A stretch of DNA of 64,000 nt from the NCBI GenBank assembly GCA_016936505.1, contig JAFGXS010000039.1, positions 87,154 through 151,153 on the forward strand, in the 5' to 3' direction. Positions 45,560 through 54,670 of the stretch are shown piece by piece. A model generated the notes under the pieces. It was not told the DNA's origin. It saw only the letters and a list, made by a program, of their open reading frames with translations, and did not search any database. Each line of letters begins with the position of its first letter. The first letter of the stretch is position 1. Source of the DNA: Bacteroidales bacterium. GTDB taxonomy: Bacteria; Bacteroidota; Bacteroidia; Bacteroidales; F082. Made by a program: the position numbers and the translations under genes.

Positions 45560-47278
45560 TTATTGATGTGGTTCCAATATCATTTCATTTACTGCTTTTC
45601 CGGGTTCAATCATCGGGAAAATATTTCCTTCTTTTTCTACCGACACCTCCAGTAAATATGCCCCATTACATTCCAGCATCAGGTCAACAGCTTTGGAAAG
45701 GTCATCCCTTACAACAATCTTTTCTCCTTTGATGCCAAAACCTTTAGCAACAGTCACAAAATCAGGATTAACCAGTTCTGTAGAAGCATAGCGTTTGTGA
45801 TAAAACATATCCTGCCACTGACGTACCATCCCCAAAAAGTCATTATTCAACAAAACAATTTTTACAGGAATTTTATATTGTAGTATCGTTCCCAATTCCT
45901 GAATAGTCATTTGAAGTCCGCCATCACCCACAAAAAGAATAACTTCCTTAGCTGGATCAGCCAGTTTAGCTCCAATAGCAGCAGGCAATCCAAACCCCAT
46001 GGTTCCCATTCCGCCGGAAGTAATTAAACTATTGGTTTCAGTATACTGATAATAGCGTGCTGCGGCCATCTGATGCTGACCAACATCTGTTACTACTATA
46101 GCTTTCCCCTCTGTTTTATCAGAAATCAAGCGAATTACTTCTCCCATCCTGATCTTTCCGGTTTGCGGAGCCGTTTCTCCCTCTACTACTTTCTTTTGTT
46201 CCTGCTGATCCATCGAACGGAAACTCTTGAGCCATTCCGGATGATTATTTTCATTAACCATAGGAAGCAACGCCTGTAAGGCTTCCTTCGCATCGGCATT
46301 CATTTCAACATCAACTTGTACATTTTTGTTGATCTCTGCCTTATCAATTTCTATGTGTATAATTTTTGCATTTTTAGCATATCCTGACAGTTTTCCTGTG
46401 ACCCGGTCATCGAAACGCATACCAATGGCAATCAGTAAATCTGCATTATTCGTGTTCACATTGGGAGCATAATTTCCATGCATTCCCAACAAACCTACCG
46501 ACAAAGGATGATTTTCAGGAAAGGCAGAAATTCCAAGTAAAGTGTACGCTACAGGAATACCAGCTTTTTCTGCCAAGGCCTTTAGCTCATCCTGAGCACG
46601 AGAAATCAGAATACCATGACCTGCCAGAATCATTGGTCTTTTTGCTGCATTTATTAACTGTGCAGCATCAACCAACACATCCTTTTTCAATACAGGGAGC
46701 TTAGGATTGTAACTACGAATCCAGTTACATTTTTGGTATGAATACTCTGTTAAACCCTGCAACGCATCTTTTGTAATATCTATTAATACCGGACCCGGTC
46801 GACCCGAACCTGCGATAAAAAATGCCTTTGCCAGTATTTCTGATATTTCATGAGCGTATTTTACCTGATAATTCCATTTGGTTATCGGAGCTGAGATTCC
46901 CAGAATATCAGTTTCCTGAAATGCGTCGGTACCAATAAGGCTGGATATAACCTGTGCTGTGATAAAAACCACGGGGACAGAATCCAAAAATGCATTGGCA
47001 ATACCTGTTACCAGATTGGTAGCACCGGGTCCGGAAGTAGCAAAACATACCGCAGTTTCGCCCTTGGCCTGCGCATAAGCCTGTGCCGCATGTGCAGCTC
47101 CCTGTTCGTGGCGCGTTAAAATATGAGTCATCCTTTCTTCCTCATCAATTAACTCATCATAAATAGGCATAATGGCCCCACCGGGATAACCAAAGATTGT
47201 ATCCACGCCTTCTTCGAGGAGCACATTGATTACTACTCTTGCTCCGCTTACTTTATTTTTTGATCCTGTTATAAACAT
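45560..47278 (-). CDS. ilvB: Acetolactate synthase large subunit
   Basis: A 572-residue thiamine diphosphate enzyme that condenses two pyruvates (or pyruvate and 2-oxobutyrate). Catalytic Glu lies in [16 protein letters not shown], the FAD region in [17 protein letters not shown], and the ThDP/Mg motif in [18 protein letters not shown]...NND. I chose the ATG at 47278; a TTG two codons upstream is the alternative. It is the second gene of the operon, 29 bases after ilvD. Confidence 0.95.
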   Translation of the reverse strand: MFITGSKNKVSGARVVINVLLEEGVDTIFGYPGGAIMPIYDELIDEEERMTHILTRHEQGAAHAAQAYAQAKGETAVCFATSGPGATNLVTGIANAFLDSVPVVFITAQVISSLIGTDAFQETDILGISAPITKWNYQVKYAHEISEILAKAFFIAGSGRPGPVLIDITKDALQGLTEYSYQKCNWIRSYNPKLPVLKKDVLVDAAQLINAAKRPMILAGHGILISRAQDELKALAEKAGIPVAYTLLGISAFPENHPLSVGLLGMHGNYAPNVNTNNADLLIAIGMRFDDRVTGKLSGYAKNAKIIHIEIDKAEINKNVQVDVEMNADAKEALQALLPMVNENNHPEWLKSFRSMDQQEQKKVVEGETAPQTGKIRMGEVIRLISDKTEGKAIVVTDVGQHQMAAARYYQYTETNSLITSGGMGTMGFGLPAAIGAKLADPAKEVILFVGDGGLQMTIQELGTILQYKIPVKIVLLNNDFLGMVRQWQDMFYHKRYASTELVNPDFVTVAKGFGIKGEKIVVRDDLSKAVDLMLECNGAYLLEVSVEKEGNIFPMIEPGKAVNEMILEPHQ

Positions 47279-47307
47279 AGTCAAATGCTTTAGTTTATTT
47301 TCATTCT

Positions 47308-49134
47308 TTAAATTAATCGTATTGCCCCTCTATCGGCTGAAGAAACCAAAGAAGAATAGGCTTTAAGTGCACGTGAAACATACCGATCTCTGTTTTGGGG
47401 AGTAAAAGCATTATTACCACGGCCCTCTTCATCAGCTCTACGCTGACTGAGTTCTTCGTTGGAAACCAATAGTTGAATGGCACGGTTCGGAATATCAAAT
47501 AAGATTTCATCTCCATTTTTAACCAGAGCTATTGTCCCTCCCGAAGCAGCTTCGGGAGACACGTGTCCTACTGATAAACCCGACGTTCCTCCGGAAAACC
47601 TGCCATCAGTCAGTAAAGCACAATATTTATCGAGATTTCTGGATTTAAGATAAGATGTTGGATAAAGCATTTCCTGCATACCCGGACCTCCTTTTGGGCC
47701 TTCATAACGAATCACAACAACATCCCCTTTTTCCACATATCCGTCTAAAATACCCTCTACAGCTGCTTCCTGAGATTCAAACACTTTGGCTTTGCCTTTG
47801 AAATAAAACATTTCCTGAAGTACTCCGGCCGTCTTAACAATACATCCATCCTCCGCCAGATTTCCATAAAGCACAGCTAGGCCTCCATCCTTGCTATAAG
47901 CATGATCAATATCCCGAATACAGCCTTTTTCTCTGTCCAGATCAGGTTTTTCAAAATAATTTCTTTGTGATCCCATCCTTAAGCTTGGGACAAATGCAGG
48001 TGCACTTGCAAAAATATTTTTAGCCTCATCCGTATGGCTTTTTCTGAAAATATCAAATTGATCAATAGCAGTCTTTAAATCAGGAGTGTCAACCCTGCTA
48101 ACAGAAGTATCAAGAAGACCTCCTTTTTCAAGTTCTCCCATTATGGCAATCACTCCACCCGCCTGGTTCACATCCTGCATATGATAATGTGAACTGGGAG
48201 CTATTTTACACAAATTGGGTACAATTCGTGAGAGTTTATCAATATCGTTCATCGAAAAATTCACTTCGGCTTCGTGAGCTATTGCCATCAAATGAAGAAC
48301 TGTATTGGTTGAACCCCCCATGGCAATATCGACAGTCATGGCATTGAGAAAAGCCTGACGGTTAGCAATTGACCGGGGCAATACACTTTCGTCTCCATCG
48401 CGATAATACCGGTAAGTATTCTCAACTATGAGCCGTGCAGCCTTTTCAAACATTCTGGTACGGTTTTCATGTGTAGCAACAACTGTTCCGTTACCCGGCA
48501 ATGCCAAACCCAGTGCTTCATTCAAACAATTCATTGAATTGGCAGTAAACATTCCGGAACACGAACCACAAGTCGGGCATGCTGACTGTTCAACTGCCAG
48601 CAAAGTTGAATCGTCTACTGTTTGATCTGCCGCCATTACCATAGCATCGACCAAATCGTAATGTTTTCCATTATATGAACCGGCTTCCATGGGACCTCCC
48701 GATACAAAAACAGTCGGGATATTCAATCGCATGGCGGCCATCATCATACCGGGTGTAATTTTATCACAATTGCTGATACAAATCATAGCATCGGCCTTAT
48801 GTGCATTACAAACATATTCGATGCTATCGGCAATTAAATCACGTGAAGGCAATGAATACAACATTCCGTCGTGTCCCATAGCAATCCCATCATCAATGGC
48901 AATGGTATTAAATTCTGCGGCAAAGCACCCTTGTTCCTGAATAAGTTGCTTTAACTTTTGCCCCACCTCATGCAAATGCACATGCCCAGGAACAAACTGC
49001 GAGAACGAATTAACAATAGCAATAAGCGGTTCCTTAAAATGACTTTCCTGCATTCCGTTTGCACGCCACAAACTTCTGGCTCCCGCCATATTCCGCCCCT
49101 GGGTTGTTGTATTACTTCTTAATTTTATTTTCAT
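47308..49134 (-). CDS. ilvD: Dihydroxy-acid dehydratase
   Basis: Third enzyme of the pathway: dehydrates dihydroxyisovalerate and its Ile analogue. The 608-residue protein has iron-sulfur ligands in [12 protein letters not shown] and [18 protein letters not shown], and the substrate region [12 protein letters not shown]. It is the first structural gene after the attenuator; the ATG at 49134 is used (a TTG two codons earlier is less likely). No leuABCD, ilvA or ilvE is linked here. Confidence 0.96.
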   Translation of the reverse strand: MKIKLRSNTTTQGRNMAGARSLWRANGMQESHFKEPLIAIVNSFSQFVPGHVHLHEVGQKLKQLIQEQGCFAAEFNTIAIDDGIAMGHDGMLYSLPSRDLIADSIEYVCNAHKADAMICISNCDKITPGMMMAAMRLNIPTVFVSGGPMEAGSYNGKHYDLVDAMVMAADQTVDDSTLLAVEQSACPTCGSCSGMFTANSMNCLNEALGLALPGNGTVVATHENRTRMFEKAARLIVENTYRYYRDGDESVLPRSIANRQAFLNAMTVDIAMGGSTNTVLHLMAIAHEAEVNFSMNDIDKLSRIVPNLCKIAPSSHYHMQDVNQAGGVIAIMGELEKGGLLDTSVSRVDTPDLKTAIDQFDIFRKSHTDEAKNIFASAPAFVPSLRMGSQRNYFEKPDLDREKGCIRDIDHAYSKDGGLAVLYGNLAEDGCIVKTAGVLQEMFYFKGKAKVFESQEAAVEGILDGYVEKGDVVVIRYEGPKGGPGMQEMLYPTSYLKSRNLDKYCALLTDGRFSGGTSGLSVGHVSPEAASGGTIALVKNGDEILFDIPNRAIQLLVSNEELSQRRADEEGRGNNAFTPQNRDRYVSRALKAYSSLVSSADRGAIRLI

Positions 49135-49151
49135 ATACAAAATTTATACTC

Positions 49152-49182
49152 AAAAAAAAAACTCCCCGGATTTCGGAGAGTT
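49152..49182 (-). terminator. Attenuator terminator before ilvD
   Basis: On the minus strand AACTCTCC (49182-49175), 7-base loop, GGGGAGTT (49167-49160), then a run of T to 49152. The stem has 8 pairs with one G:U. It lies after the leader peptide stop and only 17 bases before the ilvD ATG, so readthrough is needed for ilv expression. Confidence 0.9.
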
Positions 49183-49211
49183 AAATATGAAGTAAACATA
49201 AAATCCCTCCG
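49174..49211 (-). promoter_or_regulatory. Possible antiterminator pairing in the ilv leader
   Basis: On the minus strand CGGAG (49211-49207), just after the leader peptide stop, can pair with CTCCG (49178-49174), which is part of the 5' arm of the terminator. A ribosome that reaches the stop would cover the first segment and let the terminator form. The pairing is short (5 bp), so it is tentative. Confidence 0.5.
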
Positions 49212-49213
49212 TT

Positions 49214-49270
49214 TCATTCTTTGACAATAATGAGAATAGAAAGAATAATATGTATGCTATTTACCTGCAT
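49214..49270 (-). CDS. ilv operon leader peptide
   Basis: An 18-residue frame MQVNSIHIILSILIIVKE followed by TGA, between the promoter and the ilv attenuator. Six Ile, two Leu and two Val make up ten of 18 residues, packed in residues 6-16. This is the hallmark of a branched-chain amino acid attenuator leader (as ilvL, ivbL in enterics): a lack of charged Ile/Leu/Val tRNA stalls the ribosome inside the cluster. The start is preceded by an A-rich run (AAAAAAAGC), usual for ribosome binding in this phylum. It is too short for standard gene finders. Function is inferred from layout and composition. Confidence 0.85.
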   Translation of the reverse strand: MQVNSIHIILSILIIVKE

Positions 49271-49288
49271 TGCTTTTTTTGATTGAGG

Positions 49289-49318
49289 TAAAAGTAGAGC
49301 AATTTCAAAGGCAGCAAA
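49289..49318 (-). promoter_or_regulatory. ilv operon promoter
   Basis: On the minus strand TTTG (49318-49315), 18 bases, TACTTTTA (49296-49289). Spacing equals that of the rplS promoter; the -7 box differs from TAnnTTTG in the last base. The leader peptide ATG is 18 bases downstream of the box. Confidence 0.6.
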
Positions 49319-49343
49319 ATTTTCAGCAATATGCTCTGAAAAT
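49319..49343. promoter_or_regulatory. Dyad upstream of the ilv promoter, possible Lrp-like operator
   Basis: ATTTTCAG, 9 bases, CTGAAAAT directly upstream of the -33 element. The inner part CAGCAATATGCTCTG matches about 11 of 15 positions of the E. coli Lrp consensus. A regulator site is plausible, but its identity is inference. Confidence 0.45.
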
Positions 49344-49523
49344 CATGAAAACAAGAACCAGATATAAGATACTGATAATAAGATAGAAAGGATAAATTAT
49401 TAGAAATAGCAACAATAAATCATCAGAGCAGATACTTTTCTATCTACAATCGTTTGCAATAAATGATTCAGAAAACAATTAAAGTTATTTAGAACAAATA
49501 AAAGAAAAACTGCAATTTTAAAA

Positions 49524-50645
49524 CTAATCAATAGTTTTTATATAGCATCTTCTGCGTTTGTGTTGGATGTGATCGAAATTTTTCCAATTGGCGATCACTT
49601 TGTGATTGGTTTCAAACTCACCGGTAGTTTCAACATACGTTGCACCGTCCTCGAGCATCTGGTTCTGTATTTCGTTGTACATCATTACTGCTGCCCCCTG
49701 AGTTTCATAACCAGGCTTAACACCTGCCAAAAAGAAATCAAGCACCTTAGGTTTTCTCATGGACTTCATGATATGGATAAAGCCAAACGGGAATAAACGG
49801 CCATTGGCCTTCTGCATTGCTTCTGAAAGCGAAGGAACAGCGATCATAAACCCAACAATCTGATCCTTATCTTTTACCATACAAACATATCTTGGATTAA
49901 TGACTTTAAGATATTTCTCCTTATACATTTCCATCATTTCCTTATCGAAAGGAACAACAAACGGCAATACAGCAAACGCATCATTAAGAACCTCAAATAT
50001 TGCATCGGTGTGGGGCAACAGCTCGCTGGTTTTATTAAACCTCATCACTTCAAAGCCATAGCGTTTCTTAATCAAAGTAACTCCTCTGTTCGATTTTTCA
50101 ATGGCATCTTTTCCCATGGTCAGCCGAAACTCAACCCAGTCGGCTTCCTTTTCAAAACCATAATCGTTAATATGCTGTTGATAGTAGGGCAAGTGATAAA
50201 CTGAAGCGACAGAGGGCAAATAATCGAACCCTTCGATCAGCAAACCCTGATTATCCAGATTTGTATAACCTAAAGGACCATGCACCTTTTCCATTCCCAT
50301 ACCCCTCAACCACGAAATGGCAGTATCCATTAACAGCACAAACGCTTCTGCATCATCAAAAAACTCCAGCTTAGAAAACCGCCCATACTTCTCACCGGTT
50401 TTTTCAATATACCTGTGATTGACAATGGCCATAATTCTGCCCACTACTTTATCATCGCGATAAGCCAACCAGAACTTAGTTTCGCTAAATCTCATTGCAG
50501 GATTGGTTTCTGGCGACATTGACTTCAATTCATCTGCCTTTATCGGAGGAACCCAATAAGCATTACCTTTATAAACTGAGAATGGCAATTCAACAAACGC
50601 CTTTTTTTCCTTTTCTGACTTAACTTCCTGAATTCTAACCGGCAT
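49524..50645 (-). CDS. GNAT-like acyltransferase family protein
   Basis: A 373-residue soluble protein. The N-terminal half has GNAT-like strands (RIQEVKSEKEKKAFVELPFSVYKGNAYWVPPI, KFWLAYRDDKVVGRIMAIVNHRYIE), and a second GNAT-like half follows (about 195-365: YVCMVKDKDQIVGFMIAVPSLSEAMQ, GYETQGAAVMMYNEI). The tail has a basic segment HKRRRCYI. This double-fold layout occurs widely in the phylum without a known substrate. I chose ATG 50645 over 50672, because the latter lies inside the -7 box TATGTTTG. Confidence 0.78.
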   Translation of the reverse strand: MPVRIQEVKSEKEKKAFVELPFSVYKGNAYWVPPIKADELKSMSPETNPAMRFSETKFWLAYRDDKVVGRIMAIVNHRYIEKTGEKYGRFSKLEFFDDAEAFVLLMDTAISWLRGMGMEKVHGPLGYTNLDNQGLLIEGFDYLPSVASVYHLPYYQQHINDYGFEKEADWVEFRLTMGKDAIEKSNRGVTLIKKRYGFEVMRFNKTSELLPHTDAIFEVLNDAFAVLPFVVPFDKEMMEMYKEKYLKVINPRYVCMVKDKDQIVGFMIAVPSLSEAMQKANGRLFPFGFIHIMKSMRKPKVLDFFLAGVKPGYETQGAAVMMYNEIQNQMLEDGATYVETTGEFETNHKVIANWKNFDHIQHKRRRCYIKTID

Positions 50646-50665
50646 AATTTTCTTCTTTATGGGTA

Positions 50666-50673
50666 CAAACATA
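50666..50673 (-). promoter_or_regulatory. -7 box for the GNAT-like gene
   Basis: The minus strand reads TATGTTTG (TAnnTTTG). It overlaps an upstream in-frame ATG, so the downstream ATG at 50645 is the likely start. No -33 element seen. Confidence 0.55.
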
Positions 50674-50743
50674 ATGAAAAACCACCAGAGAGGATGTTTA
50701 GTTTTTTGATTAAATTTATAGCCAATTAAATTGAAATACTATT

Positions 50744-50774
50744 TTTGTATCACAGTAATTTTCTGTTATCTTTA
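50744..50774 (+). promoter_or_regulatory. Candidate promoter of the hybrid kinase gene
   Basis: TTTG (50744-50747), 19 bases, TATCTTTA (50767-50774). The box differs from the consensus in the last base; the leader would be about 115 bases. An overlapping TATTTTTG at 50740-50747 is an alternative -7 box. Confidence 0.35.
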
Positions 50775-50893
50775 CAACATCAATGAGAACCTTTTTGACT
50801 GAAGCCTTGAACTATTATCAAATTAATTTTGGTCAGATATTTTATACAACTTGTATTCATAAACCTAAAAATACTGCCTGTTAGTTTAATCAA

Positions 50894-53200
50894 ATGAATA
50901 ATATTCAAAACCCAATACAAATTCTTCTTTATAATTCAGAAAATAGCTTTGTAGAAAGAATCAATGCCATTTTAAAAGAAGATAAATTATTATATGCCGT
51001 TCATACTGTTTCAGAAATTGACGAATTGCACCAAAAACTGGTTCAACAATTTTATGACATACTTATTATAGGAGTTGTAAAAAACGATAATCCATTAGGG
51101 GTTCTAAAATTCAGGAATGAAAACCATCCCTTTATTCCAATACTTATCATTCTTGAACCGACAAATGACAGCAGTTTTCTTCAACTTATTGAAGCCGGAG
51201 CCGATGAATGTATTTCCATTGAGGATGTAGAAAAAATTGGTTTTCATATCCGAAAGTCTATCAAAAGAAAAAAAAGAGAAAAAGCCACACAGTACGAGAA
51301 ACAGAACTTAACTTACGAAAAAGAATTCTATCGAAATATTTTTGAGTTAAGTCCTATTGGCTTGATCCTTGAAGACAGCGAAGGAAAAATATTAGATGCT
51401 AACGGTTCGATTTTAAAAGTTACAGGGTACACAAAAAATGAGCTGGTTGGAAAAAACATCAGCATTTTTGCACCTCCTGAGGAAAAAGAAAAGGTACTGA
51501 ACGACATTAAGGAAATATTAAAAGGGAACACTTTAAGGCAAGAGGTAATCAACATTAACAAAGATAATAAGCGCAGACATCATACTGAAATTATTGAAAG
51601 TAGAATACAGCTTCCTGATGGCTCTATGGGAATATTATCCATCAACAATGATATCAGTTTACGAAAAAAGGTGGAAGAAGATTTATTGAAAAGCAATAAG
51701 AGTCTGGCTATGGCCCAACAAATCGGAAAAATCGGAACCTGGGATTACGACCTTATGGATGACAAACTATTTTGGTCTGACGGAGTTTACGATCAATTTG
51801 GTTTGAAGCCGGGAACGGTTTTTCCTTCACAAAACTTATTTCTTTCCTTTGTTCATCCTGACGATAAACACAAAGTTAACGAGGCCATAAAAAATGTATT
51901 CGAGAACAACAGTGATTACGATTTAAATATCAGAATGTTGAAAAATGACGGAACAGAATGGATTGGTCATACCATAGGAGCCTTAATAAAAAATGAAAAA
52001 GGTCAGGTTACTCATTTCCTCGGAATTCAACAAGATATTACTGATCTGACAAAAATCACAAAAGAATTAATTGAAGCTAAAGAAAAGGCCGAAGAAAGTA
52101 ACCGGTTAAAATCAGAGTTCTTAACAAACCTTTCACACGAGATAAGAACACCAATGAATGGCATAATTGGATTTGCAAGCTTACTGGAACAAGAATCTTT
52201 AAACAATGATGAAAAAAGAAATTTTGCACAGATCATCATCAACAGCAGCAAACAGTTATTGAGGATTATTGATGACATCCTGGAAATATCAAAATTACAA
52301 ACGAAACAAATAAAAATTATTAAAGAAGAAGTTAATCTTTCAGATATATTACTGGAACTGTTCAGCATTTTTGATTTAAAGGCGAAGCAGTCCGGTTTAC
52401 ACATGTACCTGAAAAATCAGCTTCAGGATGACGAATTCAGAATACAAACTGATGCCAGCAAACTAAAAAAGATTTTAAGTAATCTTCTTGAAAACGCGTT
52501 TAAGTTTACTAAAGAAGGTTACATTGAGTTAGGTCTTAAAAAAGAATACGACACTTATATTTTCCATGTTAAAGACACAGGGTTAGGGATCAAAAAGGAA
52601 ATGCAAAAGATCATTTTTGAAAGGTTCTCTCAGGAAGAAAAAGAAATTTCACAAAAATCAGGAGGCTTAGGATTAGGTCTTTCTATCGCTATGGAAAATG
52701 CACAATTGCTTGGAGGCAGTGTTTGTGTCGAATCAGAAAAGGGAGAAGGTTCAACTTTCTATGTAAAAATACCTTTTGGAGGGAAGAAGAATACTGAAGA
52801 AATGAAACAAAACAAAAAAGAAATTACAGAACAAACAGCTACGATTCTGGTTGCAAAAGATGAAGAAGTAAACTATCAGTATATTGAAATACTATTGCGC
52901 AAATTTCCTACCCCTGTAAAAATATTCCATGTTGTGAATGGTCAGGAAGCTGTCAGTTTTTGTCAAAAAGGAAACAAAGTTGATTTAATTTTAATGGATA
53001 TTAAAATGCCTCTAATGAATGGAATTGAAGCTACACGCCTCATTAGAAAAACTCACCCCGACCTGCCAATTATTGCTCAAACAGCCTATGCACGTGTTGA
53101 AGACAAAGAAGAGGCACTGGCGGCCGGTTGCAATGAGTATTTATCCAAGCCTTTCAGAAAGGATCACTTCTACAAAACAATATTCAACTACCTTTCTTAG
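50894..53200 (+). CDS. Hybrid sensor histidine kinase with pseudo-receiver, two PAS and receiver domains
   Basis: A 768-residue soluble signalling protein. Domains: an N-terminal receiver-like fold (about 8-125) in which the phospho-acceptor Asp place (FYDILIIGV) is not Asp; PAS1 (about 148-255: LSPIGLILEDSEGKILDANGS); PAS2/PAC (about 275-395: GTWDYDLMDDKLFWSDG, DITDLTK); HisKA with the H-box FLTNLSHEIRTPMNG; HATPase with N and G boxes (LENAFKFTKEG, DTGLGIKKE, GGLGLGLSIA); a C-terminal receiver (about 648-765) with DLILMDIKMP, AQTAYA and LSKPF intact. No membrane helix, so the signal is cytosolic. No cognate regulator is adjacent; the stop lies 3 bases from the convergent rdgB stop. Confidence 0.9.
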   Translation: MNNIQNPIQILLYNSENSFVERINAILKEDKLLYAVHTVSEIDELHQKLVQQFYDILIIGVVKNDNPLGVLKFRNENHPFIPILIILEPTNDSSFLQLIEAGADECISIEDVEKIGFHIRKSIKRKKREKATQYEKQNLTYEKEFYRNIFELSPIGLILEDSEGKILDANGSILKVTGYTKNELVGKNISIFAPPEEKEKVLNDIKEILKGNTLRQEVININKDNKRRHHTEIIESRIQLPDGSMGILSINNDISLRKKVEEDLLKSNKSLAMAQQIGKIGTWDYDLMDDKLFWSDGVYDQFGLKPGTVFPSQNLFLSFVHPDDKHKVNEAIKNVFENNSDYDLNIRMLKNDGTEWIGHTIGALIKNEKGQVTHFLGIQQDITDLTKITKELIEAKEKAEESNRLKSEFLTNLSHEIRTPMNGIIGFASLLEQESLNNDEKRNFAQIIINSSKQLLRIIDDILEISKLQTKQIKIIKEEVNLSDILLELFSIFDLKAKQSGLHMYLKNQLQDDEFRIQTDASKLKKILSNLLENAFKFTKEGYIELGLKKEYDTYIFHVKDTGLGIKKEMQKIIFERFSQEEKEISQKSGGLGLGLSIAMENAQLLGGSVCVESEKGEGSTFYVKIPFGGKKNTEEMKQNKKEITEQTATILVAKDEEVNYQYIEILLRKFPTPVKIFHVVNGQEAVSFCQKGNKVDLILMDIKMPLMNGIEATRLIRKTHPDLPIIAQTAYARVEDKEEALAAGCNEYLSKPFRKDHFYKTIFNYLS

Positions 53201-53202
53201 AT

Positions 53203-53790
53203 TTATCTGTTTTTGTATTCTTTTAAAAAAGAAACAAGTTTTCGTACTGCTCTGCCCCTGTGACTTATCTGATTTTTTTGATCCAGGCTCATCTCAGCAA
53301 ATGTTTCTTCATATCCCTGTGGAACAAAAACCGGATCATAACCAAATCCGTCTTTTCCTTTTCGTTGGTGAATAATTTTTCCTTCAACTACTCCTTCGAA
53401 GAAATATTCCTTTCCCTCAATAAGTAAAGAGATGACCGTTTTAAACCTGGCCGACCTATCCGTTTCACCAGTCATTTCGTTAAGCAATTTCTCAACATTC
53501 TGATCATAGGTTGCATTCTCACCAGCATATCGTGCAGAATATACTCCGGGGGCACCCTTCAAAGCATCTACCTCAAGTCCTGTATCATCAGCAAAACAAT
53601 CAAGACCAAATTTTTTTTTGACATAATTGGATTTAATAGAGGCATTTTCCGTTAATGTTGAACCCGGTTCAGGAATATCTTCAGTAACCCCAACATCGTT
53701 TAGAGAAACTACGTCATATAAACCCGAAAGAAGTTCTTTTAACTCAAATAGTTTATGATCATTATGTGTAGCAAAAACCAGTTGTTGCAT
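53203..53790 (-). CDS. rdgB: XTP/dITP diphosphatase, RdgB/HAM1 family
   Basis: A 195-residue house-cleaning pyrophosphatase that hydrolyses ITP, dITP and XTP to their monophosphates, keeping deaminated purines out of DNA. The start LVFATHNDHKLFELKELL, the metal region FADDTGLEVDALKGAPGVYSARYAG and GKDGFGYDPVFVPQGYEETFAEM are diagnostic. It is transcribed alone from a promoter that abuts the terminator of the upstream DUF2202 gene. Confidence 0.95.
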   Translation of the reverse strand: MQQLVFATHNDHKLFELKELLSGLYDVVSLNDVGVTEDIPEPGSTLTENASIKSNYVKKKFGLDCFADDTGLEVDALKGAPGVYSARYAGENATYDQNVEKLLNEMTGETDRSARFKTVISLLIEGKEYFFEGVVEGKIIHQRKGKDGFGYDPVFVPQGYEETFAEMSLDQKNQISHRGRAVRKLVSFLKEYKNR

Positions 53791-53807
53791 ATTGAATATT
53801 TTTTTTG

Positions 53808-53815
53808 CAAAAATA
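53808..53815 (-). promoter_or_regulatory. -7 box for rdgB overlapping an upstream T-tract
   Basis: The minus strand reads TATTTTTG, 17 bases before the ATG at 53790. Its first bases overlap the T run of the DUF2202 terminator. Confidence 0.5.
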
Positions 53816-53842
53816 AAAAAGCCCCCGTTTATAAAACGGAGG
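53813..53842 (-). terminator. Terminator of the DUF2202 gene
   Basis: On the minus strand GCCTCCGTTT, 3-4 base loop, AAACGGGGGC, then TTTTTTATTTTT. Ten pairs, one G:U. It lies 21 bases after the stop. Confidence 0.85.
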
Positions 53843-53862
53843 CTCAGAAAAGTTACAACCTG

Positions 53863-54510
53863 TTAGTATTGTCTTCCACAAGGCTCTCTGTTACTATTAA
53901 TTATTGCTTCGTATTCGTCTTCAGATATATATTGCGGAACATATTCTATACCATAACCATTCAGTTGTGATGTAAATGCCCGCATATGATTTCTGGAGCC
54001 ACAGTTTAAAAAAGAATAAAGCGTTTTTATTTCCGTGTTGTTTGTACTGGCAATAAAATTCTGTAAATCATAAATATCTACATCTTCTATCATTGCTCCT
54101 ACTTCGAGTGCATCAGTAAGGGATTTTTTACCCTTTTCAACTAAACTATTATACAAATTCTGAATATCCTGGTTAACAAAAACTCCCCGTTCATTGGTTG
54201 CCGGATCACTCATTCCATATGCGGTCATCAGTTTTAACACCTCATCCATATGGGTTTGCTCACTTGAAGCAATATTGGAGAATATATTAAGCCCGTATAT
54301 ATCGTAGAGTTCAAGATATACATCTTTAGCCATTTTTTCTTCCTCACGCATTTGCATCAGCGATAGAGAATCAGCAGAACTTAGAGGTTCATTACCCAGC
54401 AAATCATCAGAACTGGTTTTGGCGCAGGAGCTAAAAGAAAGTCCCATCGAAAACAGAACAAAAACAAATACAAAAGGATTCATCAGTTTTTTCTTTCTTA
54501 ATAGTTTCAT
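53863..54510 (-). CDS. DUF2202 ferritin-like lipoprotein
   Basis: A 215-residue lipoprotein: signal peptide with basic start and lipobox SSC (FSMGLSFSSCAK, Cys at about 29). The rest matches the DUF2202 ferritin-like four-helix family, with acids and His in REEEKMAKDVYLELYD, ASSEQTHMDEVLKLM, GAMIEDVDIYDLQ and CGSRNHMRAF spaced as a di-metal site. The Met at 54483 is another possible start, giving a shorter signal peptide. It is divergent from the metal-type two-component system and the RND pump, so binding or storing metal in the envelope is a fair inference. Enzymatic activity is unknown. Confidence 0.82.
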   Translation of the reverse strand: MKLLRKKKLMNPFVFVFVLFSMGLSFSSCAKTSSDDLLGNEPLSSADSLSLMQMREEEKMAKDVYLELYDIYGLNIFSNIASSEQTHMDEVLKLMTAYGMSDPATNERGVFVNQDIQNLYNSLVEKGKKSLTDALEVGAMIEDVDIYDLQNFIASTNNTEIKTLYSFLNCGSRNHMRAFTSQLNGYGIEYVPQYISEDEYEAIINSNREPCGRQY

Positions 54511-54518
54511 AGTCTTTT

Positions 54519-54526
54519 CAAATTTA
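54519..54526 (-). promoter_or_regulatory. -7 box for the DUF2202 gene
   Basis: The minus strand reads TAAATTTG (TAnnTTTG), 8 bases before ATG 54510 or 35 before the inner ATG. No -33 element is seen. Confidence 0.5.
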
Positions 54527-54585
54527 GATAAATTATTGTCATTTTATACTCAATCCACGTGCCAAAATAGTCCCTAAAAACCTTT

Positions 54586-54600
54586 TTAAGAAATTCTTAA
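54586..54600. promoter_or_regulatory. Palindromic operator copy 1, upstream of the response regulator gene
   Basis: TTAAGA-AAT-TCTTAA, a perfect 6-3-6 palindrome. The same palindrome with another spacer is at 56793. It ends 33 bases before a -7-like box and 70 bases before the regulator ATG. Likely binding site of the encoded regulator; a further half site TTAAGA is at 54621. Confidence 0.7.
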
Positions 54601-54633
54601 GATTATGGAGTTTTGACAAATTAAGAAAAGCTG

Positions 54634-54641
54634 TTTTTTTG
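54634..54641 (+). promoter_or_regulatory. -7-like box of the response regulator gene
   Basis: TTTTTTTG, one base from TAnnTTTG, placed 33 bases after the operator, exactly as at the RND promoter. No -33 element is seen, as expected for an activator-dependent promoter. Confidence 0.45.
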
Positions 54642-54670
54642 TATTTTCATGCAAAACAGAATATTATAAA

